Made by a program: the position numbers and the translations under genes. Shown piece by piece: positions 58,014 to 64,000 of a stretch of DNA of 64,000 bases (its first letter is position 1; each line of letters starts with the position of its first letter). Under the pieces are notes generated by a model that searched no databases, was not told where the DNA came from, and saw nothing but the letters and a program-made list of their open reading frames with translations. Origin of the DNA: Snodgrassella alvi wkB2 (GTDB lineage: Bacteria > Pseudomonadota > Gammaproteobacteria > Burkholderiales > Neisseriaceae); contig NZ_CP007446.1 in the NCBI RefSeq assembly GCF_000600005.1, positions 1,204,894 to 1,268,893 of the forward strand, given 5' to 3'.

Positions 58014-59060
58014 ATGAAAAGAAGCATACTTGTATACAGCATCATCGGTATTATTTCTCTAGCAGCCTGTTCAAGGGATGATTCAGAAGCATCTAAAGCA
58101 AAGCTAAGCTGCAATAGTGAGCAGCTTCGCAGTCAGATTCAGCAAACCCTGCAGACAGGTATCAATAATAATGTTCATCAGTTCGCTCAAAATGACAGCC
58201 GTCAGTTTGTAGATGCAGATAAAGTAATCAATGCCAGCCATGAATTATCTGTAGCCGTATCTGATGGCAAGCTGGATAAAGACAATAATGGTAATCCTGT
58301 TTGCAGCAGTGAGCTAAAAATTACCGTTCCAACTAATATTTGGCAGCAAATTCAGACAAATGCACCGTTGTTATTTGGTAAAACCGATTTTATTGCCCAT
58401 CTGAATCAGCAGTTGCAAGGTAATGAAGTTACTCTGCATGATAATGTTTTTTCTAAACCTATCCAATACGCACCTGTTTCAGACAGAACAAATGCTAATG
58501 CAGCATCTGTAACCAATTCTGCCAGCAAATTTGATCAGACAGGTATTCAAACCTTAAGTACTGTTTTAGGTAATGCACTATTACCCTATGGTATCAAGGA
58601 TACAGTCATGATTGCCGGGCATATGTACAATCGTGCAGATGCTATCAAACTGATCACTAATCCCAATGCCCAGGTTTTACCATTAGATCGCCTCAGCCCG
58701 GAAGCTCAGAAAGCAAGTGATATTCTTAACGGTCATTCTTTCGCAACAGAGAATAATAATCAGGCTGATAACAATCACATTATCCAAAACGATATAACTG
58801 CTGATCAGTTGCAGCAGGCACGGGATAATAACCGCAATGCCAATAGTGTTATTAATGCGAAATGGCATAATCTGAACGATACTGTTCGTAATACCTTGCA
58901 GCAGGAAGAACAGAAATGGATAGCCCAGAAAACCAGTCAGTGTCAGGCAAAAGCGGCTAAAGCCGCTTCGCCTGCTCAGGCGGAACTAATACGGCTGGAA
59001 TGTGATACACTAATGACTAATGAACGTATTAAGTATCTTAACGGTTATAGCCTGCATTAA
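58014..59060 (+). CDS. Lipoprotein with C-terminal LprI/DUF1311-like region
   Basis: 348 residues. Lipobox LAAC (Cys19) after a hydrophobic signal. The middle (residues about 60-250) is Asn/Gln-rich and polar, without a family I know. The end (about 285-340) has the LprI-like spacing: LNDTVRNTLQQEEQKWIAQKTSQC, then ECDTLMTNERIKYL, with paired cysteines. LprI-like domains bind lysozyme or act as inhibitors in some bacteria; that role is speculative here. AGGA precedes the ATG. Own unit between the carboxypeptidase and dinB genes. Confidence 0.68.
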   Translation: MKRSILVYSIIGIISLAACSRDDSEASKAKLSCNSEQLRSQIQQTLQTGINNNVHQFAQNDSRQFVDADKVINASHELSVAVSDGKLDKDNNGNPVCSSELKITVPTNIWQQIQTNAPLLFGKTDFIAHLNQQLQGNEVTLHDNVFSKPIQYAPVSDRTNANAASVTNSASKFDQTGIQTLSTVLGNALLPYGIKDTVMIAGHMYNRADAIKLITNPNAQVLPLDRLSPEAQKASDILNGHSFATENNNQADNNHIIQNDITADQLQQARDNNRNANSVINAKWHNLNDTVRNTLQQEEQKWIAQKTSQCQAKAAKAASPAQAELIRLECDTLMTNERIKYLNGYSLH

Positions 59061-59147
59061 TTCGTCATTATTAGTCTGGACATCAGTATTATTTTTTATA
59101 TTACTGGTGTCTGATCCTACATATTTAATAAATAATAAAGTATAAAC

Positions 59148-60218
59148 ATGTCGGATCGGAAAATCATTCATATTGATATGGACGCATTTTATGCGTCAGT
59201 AGAATTGCGCGATCGTCCCGAACTTCAAAACAAACCTGTTGTTGTAGCATGGGATGGACCAAGGTCAGTAATTTGTGCTGCCTCGTATGCGGCTCGCAAA
59301 TATGGACTGCATTCTGCTATGGCTGTATCTACAGCTAAGCGATTATGCCCTCAGGCAATTTATATTACTCCGGATTTCAATAAATACCGTGCAGTATCAC
59401 AGTATATTCACAGTATCTTTAGCCGCTATACACATCAAATTGAACCCTTATCTTTGGATGAGGCTTACCTCGATGTCACTAATTATCAGGGCAATCTGCC
59501 TTATGCCCGGGATATTGCCAGTGAAATACGCGCATCTATTCTGTCTGAAACCGGTTTGACCGCCTCCGCCGGTATTGCTCCTAACAAATTTCTGGCTAAA
59601 ATTGCTTCTGACTGGCGCAAGCCAAACGGTCAGTTCGTTATTGCGCCTTCGCAAGTGATGAATTTTTTGCAGAAATTACCATTAGGTAAAATTCCCGGAG
59701 TCGGTAAAGTAACAGAGCAGAAAATGAATGCTTTAGGCTGGAAAACAGTCGGAGATTTAAGTCAGGTAAATTTATCTGTTTTAGTGCATCATTTTGGTCG
59801 CTGGGGATACCGGCTGTTTGATCTTGCTCAGGGGCGTGATGACCGCGAAGTTACTCCTGAACGTAACCGCCAGCAGATATCTACGGAAATTACACTTATC
59901 AAAAATGAAAATCTGATTGAAATCGCCCGCCATCTGCCTGACCTGGCACAGACATTAGTAGAAACGATGCAGCAGAAACAGTTGCAGGGAAATTGTGTAA
60001 CTTTAAAATTAAAAACTGCTGATTTTCAGATTCATACACGTTCGCAGACCTACTCTTCTCCTTTACCTGATGCTGAAGCTTTGATTGCTGCCGGGCAGGA
60101 TTTACTCAAACGGTTACCGGAGAATGGCGAACAATTCCGGCTGATTGGTCTGGGTATCAGCCATTTCTATCAGCATGAATATCAGCCTGATTTATGGGCT
60201 TCTGAAAATGCATTCTGA
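59148..60218 (+). CDS. dinB: DNA polymerase IV
   Basis: Y-family translesion polymerase, 356 residues. Catalytic acids in HIDMDAFYASVELRD (start) and SLDEAYLDVT, with SVICAASYAARKYGLHSAM between; the helix-hairpin-helix IPGVGKVTEQKMNALG and the little-finger domain with RQQISTEITL follow. No LexA-like box is obvious upstream. Weak ribosome site. 144 bp before icd. Confidence 0.95.
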   Translation: MSDRKIIHIDMDAFYASVELRDRPELQNKPVVVAWDGPRSVICAASYAARKYGLHSAMAVSTAKRLCPQAIYITPDFNKYRAVSQYIHSIFSRYTHQIEPLSLDEAYLDVTNYQGNLPYARDIASEIRASILSETGLTASAGIAPNKFLAKIASDWRKPNGQFVIAPSQVMNFLQKLPLGKIPGVGKVTEQKMNALGWKTVGDLSQVNLSVLVHHFGRWGYRLFDLAQGRDDREVTPERNRQQISTEITLIKNENLIEIARHLPDLAQTLVETMQQKQLQGNCVTLKLKTADFQIHTRSQTYSSPLPDAEALIAAGQDLLKRLPENGEQFRLIGLGISHFYQHEYQPDLWASENAF

Positions 60219-60362
60219 TGATATCTCCCTAAAACAATTTCCGACTACATCGCACTACATTTTTCTGGCTTAAGTTAACAAAATAAAGGATAATGAGGCT
60301 GTCAGGCTGCAAGCGGGAGTAAGTAGCCCTTTATCAGAAAAAGTAACATCACAGGAGTTACC

Positions 60363-61601
60363 ATGAGTCACATTAAAGTGCCGACAGAAGGTCATAAAAT
60401 CGTTTCTGGCCAAGCTATTCCGAATAATCCAATTATTCCTTTTATTGAAGGGGATGGTATTGGTGTTGATATTACGCCAGTGATGAAAGACGTTATTGAT
60501 GCAGCAGTAGCGAAAGCCTATAACGGTTCCAGAAAAATTGTCTGGATGGAAGTTTATGCCGGTGAAAAAGCCACTAAAGTTTATGGTGAAAATGTATGGT
60601 TACCGGAAGAAACACTGGAAGCCATTAAAGAATATAAAGTAGCAATCAAAGGACCGATGACTACACCGGTAGGCGGCGGTATTCGTTCACTGAATGTTGC
60701 CATTCGTCAGCAACTGGATTTATATCAGTGTGTGCGTCCTGTACAGTATTTCAAAGGCGTACCTTCTCCGCTTAAAGATCCTAGTAAAGTTAACATGGTT
60801 ATTTTCCGTGAGAACACTGAAGATATTTACGCAGGTATTGAATGGTTTGCAGAAACAGCAGATGCTAAAAAAATTATCAACTTCCTGCAAGGTGAAATGG
60901 GTGTTACCAAAATCCGCTTCCCTGAAACATCCAGCATTGGTATTAAGCCTGTTTCTAAAGAGGGTTCACAACGTCTGACCCGCGCAGCTATACGTTATGC
61001 TATTGATAATGACCGTGACAGTGTTACCATTGTTCATAAAGGTAACATCATGAAATTTACCGAAGGCGGATTCCGTGACTGGTCTTATGAAGTGGCTAAA
61101 AATGAATTTGGCGCAACTTTAATTGGTGATGGACCATGGTGCGAATTTAAAAATCCGAAAACCGGTAAAAATATCGTCATTAAAGATTGTATTGCTGATG
61201 CATTCCTGCAGCAGATTTTGCTGCGTCCGGCTGAATATGATGTGATTACGACACTGAATCTGAATGGTGACTACATTTCAGATGCTTTGGCTGCTCAGGT
61301 TGGTGGTATCGGTATTGCCCCGGGAGCCAATATCTCTGATGAATATGCCGTATTTGAAGCAACACATGGTACTGCACCTAAATATGCCGGTCAGGATAAA
61401 GTTAATCCGGGATCTATTATTCTGTCTGCCGAAATGATGTTACGTCATTTAGGCTGGAAAGAAGCTGCAGATTTGGTTATTACCTCAATTGAAAAAGCCA
61501 TTGCCGACAAAATTGTCACCTATGATTTTGCCCGTATGATGGAAGGTGCAAAAGAAGTCTCCTGCTCAGATTTTGGTAAAGCTTTGATTGAACGTATGTA
61601 A
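60363..61601 (+). CDS. icd: NADP-dependent isocitrate dehydrogenase
   Basis: TCA-cycle enzyme, 412 residues, E. coli-type homodimer. Substrate serine in [12 protein letters not shown], metal site [18 protein letters not shown], and NADP-type [17 protein letters not shown] with Lys-Tyr of the NADP pocket. A strong CAGGAGT ribosome site precedes the ATG. Ends in a strong terminator. Confidence 0.97.
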   Translation: MSHIKVPTEGHKIVSGQAIPNNPIIPFIEGDGIGVDITPVMKDVIDAAVAKAYNGSRKIVWMEVYAGEKATKVYGENVWLPEETLEAIKEYKVAIKGPMTTPVGGGIRSLNVAIRQQLDLYQCVRPVQYFKGVPSPLKDPSKVNMVIFRENTEDIYAGIEWFAETADAKKIINFLQGEMGVTKIRFPETSSIGIKPVSKEGSQRLTRAAIRYAIDNDRDSVTIVHKGNIMKFTEGGFRDWSYEVAKNEFGATLIGDGPWCEFKNPKTGKNIVIKDCIADAFLQQILLRPAEYDVITTLNLNGDYISDALAAQVGGIGIAPGANISDEYAVFEATHGTAPKYAGQDKVNPGSIILSAEMMLRHLGWKEAADLVITSIEKAIADKIVTYDFARMMEGAKEVSCSDFGKALIERM

Positions 61602-61622
61602 TTCTTCATATCATGTATTCAC

Positions 61623-61657
61623 AAAACCGAATCCTAAAACGGGATTCGGTTTTTTTA
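61623..61657 (+). terminator. Terminator of icd
   Basis: Stem aaaaccgaatcc/ggattcggtttt (61623-61634 / 61642-61653) with a 7-base loop, followed by a run of T (61650-61656). Canonical intrinsic terminator. Confidence 0.92.
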
Positions 61658-61755
61658 TAAACTAAAATTTTTAATTCGTTCGATAAATAAAGACAGTTAT
61701 CTTTAAAAACATTTATGTTCAGCTATAATAAATATTATCTGAAAAGTTGAAAACA

Positions 61756-62052
61756 ATGATTTTAGGAATTCAGACCGACTCTTGCGGTCGCTGTGTACAC
61801 TATCATAATGAAAATGATATCGCTGCCCTTCAATGTGCCCAGTGTAAACAATACTATGCCTGCTTTAAATGCCATGATTTGATGTGTGATCATACATTTG
61901 TAGCCATGACAACTGAAAATAGCCAACCGGTTATGTGTGGAAATTGCAAAACCCTCTTAACTTATAAACAGTATCAGCAATATCAGTGTCCATTTTGTCA
62001 GGCTTCTTTTAATCCACGCTGCGCATTACATAAAGATATTTATTTTAAATAA
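61756..62052 (+). CDS. CHY-type zinc finger protein
   Basis: 98 residues from the ATG at 61756 (the frame also has a TTG at 61747). Many Cys/His pairs in the CHY-zinc-finger order: CGRCVHYHNENDIAALQCAQC (in pieces CGRCVHY and LQCAQC), YACFKCH, CDH, MCGNC and CPFCQASFNPRCALH. The domain is related to yeast Hot13, an oxidative zinc-binding helper of mitochondrial import; bacterial role unknown. No strong ribosome site. Single gene, convergent with the MORN protein gene. Confidence 0.82.
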   Translation: MILGIQTDSCGRCVHYHNENDIAALQCAQCKQYYACFKCHDLMCDHTFVAMTTENSQPVMCGNCKTLLTYKQYQQYQCPFCQASFNPRCALHKDIYFK

Positions 62053-62061
62053 TATATATTA

Positions 62062-62835
62062 TTAGTTATCATCAAGGTCAACAATTAGTCCATCTTCATC
62101 CCATTCGGTTTTACGTACTAGTTCGTTCTTTTCAAATACAGATTCACTTTTTTTGGCACCTGAATCATACCAGGTTAGAACAACACCGCTGACTTTATTA
62201 TCTATAATTGCAACATCAGAAATCAGATGTCCGCTGTTATCCCACGTAGTCATCGTTTTTACCACGCCTTGATGTACAGTCATATCCTGTTTTATCTGCC
62301 CGTTAGCGTACCAGCGCTGCCAGCGCCCTTCTGCTTTTCCGTTAACGAAATAAATTTCTCCGCGTTTATGACCATTTTCATACCAGCTGCGTGTTTTGCC
62401 ATGCGGTAAACCGTTTTTCCAGCTTATTTCAATCGCAAGCCGGCCATTTGGATACCAGCTATGCCATTGTCCGACTGGTTTACCATTTTTATAGTTGCCT
62501 TGTAGTTTCTTTTTACCATCCGGATACGATAGCTGTAATACGCCTTCTTTCATAGCCGGAATTAATTGTTGTAACTGATCTATGGGTAAAGCATATTCAG
62601 CAGCGTATTTGTTTTTTTCAGGTTCGGAAAGAATCTGTTCATTAACCTGATCGTTTTTTGATTGGTGAGAATTCTGATGATATTGAACCTTTGGCTGCTT
62701 ATTCACAACCTGTTGGTTTATATCTGTATTGACAGTTTTATGCGCTTGGGACTTTATCTGCCATACAACTGTTATAACAATCAAAAAAAGTATTATGGCA
62801 AGTACGAACCAGTAAAAGCGTCTGGCTACATACAT
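62062..62835 (-). CDS. Membrane-anchored MORN-repeat / YwqK-like protein
   Basis: 257 residues. An N-terminal membrane segment (about residues 7-27) is followed by a polar linker (30-95) and then repeats of the MORN_2/YwqK kind (about 105-250), with the recurring core WYxNG: HSWYPNGRLA, RSWYENGHKR, QRWYANGQIK, and degenerate copies after about 190. YwqK has been annotated as an antitoxin in some genomes, but no toxin is adjacent. AAGGGA lies upstream of the ATG. The C-terminus is acidic (DEDGLIVDLDD). Confidence 0.78.
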   Translation of the reverse strand: MYVARRFYWFVLAIILFLIVITVVWQIKSQAHKTVNTDINQQVVNKQPKVQYHQNSHQSKNDQVNEQILSEPEKNKYAAEYALPIDQLQQLIPAMKEGVLQLSYPDGKKKLQGNYKNGKPVGQWHSWYPNGRLAIEISWKNGLPHGKTRSWYENGHKRGEIYFVNGKAEGRWQRWYANGQIKQDMTVHQGVVKTMTTWDNSGHLISDVAIIDNKVSGVVLTWYDSGAKKSESVFEKNELVRKTEWDEDGLIVDLDDN

Positions 62836-62945
62836 AGTTTCTGTCCCTTTTTACTAAGTAGATTCATTATTTTATGCAATAAAAATTATATCTATAGATA
62901 TTACATTCTTTTTCAAATAAATTATTGATTATATGAACGTATCAA

Positions 62946-64000
62946 TTATTTTTGCCAGTAGGTTTTCACATTAACAAACTCATAAATTCCAAATTCTGAC
63001 AATTCGCGTCCGAATCCGGAATCTTTTACTCCGCCAAAAGGCAGGCGTAAATCACTACTCGTATGTCGGTTAATAAATACACTACCCACATTTAAATGTT
63101 CTGCGAATTTCCATGCCTGAGAAGTGTTATGCGTATAAATACTGGCACCCAGACCAAAAGGATTATCATTTGCCAGCGTTAATGCATGATGATTATCACT
63201 GGCTCGCAAAATAATCGCTACTGGTCCGAATACTTCTTCATGATATACACGACAATCCGGATTGACTTTATCCAGAATAGTAGCCGGATAAAACCAGCCT
63301 TGTACATTTTCCGGGATTTTACCGCCAAGTAAACATTGTGCACCATGGGTAAGTGCATCCTGAACCTGCGCATGAACCAATGAACGTAAATCATTGCGAT
63401 GCAGTGGTGCCAAAGTTGTTGACGGCAGCCATGGCTCTCCCATTTGCAGTTTCCGACAGTATTGCATAAAAACAGCCAGAAATTTATCAGCAATGTCATT
63501 ATTTATAATCAGCCGTTTGGCTGCATTACATGACTGACCGGCGTCGCGAAAGCGTGAATAACAAGCATCTGCAGCAGCCTGCTCAATATCCGCATCATTT
63601 AATACAATGAACGCATTGCTTCCGCCCAGTTCCATAACACATTTGCGTAAATGACGGCCGGCCAGTGCAGCCAGATATCGCCCGGTTTGGGTTGAACCGG
63701 TAAAAGCCAGTGCCTGCGTTTGAGCAATAGCATATTCAATATCATCATTACTGAGCCAGACAAGTTGTAAAGGTAAATCAGCCCCTATTAATTCAAACAG
63801 CATCTGGCTAATTTTGCCTACAGAAGGTGCAGGTTTTACCAGACAGGCATTTCCGGCACATAAAGCAGGAATAGCAAAGCGCAAAATCTGCCATACCGGA
63901 TAATTCCATGGCATTACTGCCAATACTGTTCCTAAAGGCTCAAAACGAACCTGACTCAGGCTTGCCTGCGTGGCAATAGTTTTATGGGCAAGCAGCTCGG
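62946..64000 (-). CDS. NAD(P)-dependent aldehyde dehydrogenase, N-terminus beyond the window
   Basis: The reading frame is open from the right edge (reading ELLAHKTIATQASLS) through VLAVMPWNYPVWQ to the stop at 62946, 350 codons here and probably about 100 residues missing. Catalytic residues: Glu in ELGGSNAFIVL, Cys in DAGQSCNAAKR; C-terminal EVFGPVA and PFGGVKDSGFGRELS are standard. The MPWNYPVWQ start and the catalytic loop resemble succinate-semialdehyde dehydrogenases; exact substrate not certain. Confidence 0.9.
   Translation of the reverse strand, partial: ELLAHKTIATQASLSQVRFEPLGTVLAVMPWNYPVWQILRFAIPALCAGNACLVKPAPSVGKISQMLFELIGADLPLQLVWLSNDDIEYAIAQTQALAFTGSTQTGRYLAALAGRHLRKCVMELGGSNAFIVLNDADIEQAAADACYSRFRDAGQSCNAAKRLIINNDIADKFLAVFMQYCRKLQMGEPWLPSTTLAPLHRNDLRSLVHAQVQDALTHGAQCLLGGKIPENVQGWFYPATILDKVNPDCRVYHEEVFGPVAIILRASDNHHALTLANDNPFGLGASIYTHNTSQAWKFAEHLNVGSVFINRHTSSDLRLPFGGVKDSGFGRELSEFGIYEFVNVKTYWQK

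Overview
The window is a gene-dense bacterial chromosome segment of roughly 40-45% GC by eye. It reads as housekeeping DNA of a low-GC member of the Neisseriaceae, with a Snodgrassella-like betaproteobacterium as my best guess. The guess rests on gene content (mreBCD-mrdA-rodA, DUF1853, a TfoX_C-TadA fusion, a CNP1-like protein, an lpxK/Trm112/kdsB/adk string, a non-discriminating-type AspRS with GatCAB) and not on any search. I see no rRNA, tRNA, insertion sequence, prophage or CRISPR array, and no gene for a transcription factor.

Layout. Bases 1-10919 (minus strand) run gatC-gatA-gatB-lptE-holA-ratA-rnfH-pth-ubiD-phospholipase D-like lipoprotein-trpG-trpD (cut by the left edge). Bases 11110-16711 (plus) are the rod-shape operon mreB-mreC-mreD-mrdA-rodA, closed by a 23-bp perfect-stem terminator. 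Bases 16851-20785 (minus) hold clpP, tig, a DUF1853 gene and trmJ. Bases 20855-29014 (plus) hold suhB, a PCuAC copper chaperone, an AsmA-like gene, an oxidoreductase-only mnmC, and a zinc-type ABC importer operon. That operon is preceded by Zur-like boxes and by a short membrane-peptide ORF not previously called. Bases 29058-34219 hold DUF455, DUF1090, lolA, a small lipoprotein and comEC. Bases 34653-37249 are a DUF502 gene and aspS. Bases 37339-47181 hold trmA, an SDR, bioB, tadA, a TauE/SafE permease, a CNP1-like protein, adk, kdsB, a Trm112-like protein, lpxK and xseA. Bases 47361-49265 are a small accessory-looking patch (DUF4261 and an L,D-transpeptidase-like protein). Bases 49340-56308 (minus) are lepA-lepB-rnc-(DUF2867)-era followed by an MnmM-like methyltransferase and an ATPase. 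Bases 56729-64000 hold an M14 carboxypeptidase, a lipoprotein, dinB, icd, a CHY zinc-finger protein, a MORN/YwqK-like protein and a partial aldehyde dehydrogenase.

How the genes connect. GatCAB plus an AspRS with the non-discriminating signature suggests Asn-tRNA is made indirectly. The MnmC oxidoreductase lacks its methyltransferase half, and a YtqB/MnmM-type methyltransferase sits 24 kb away that could supply the missing step. lptE, lpxK, kdsB, lolA and asmA serve the Gram-negative envelope, and mre/mrd/rod drive lateral wall growth. There is no single spectacular new system here. The most useful leads are the coupled 34-residue ORF in the zinc operon, the split MnmC arrangement, the TfoX_C-TadA fusion, and a DUF2867 gene inserted between rnc and era.
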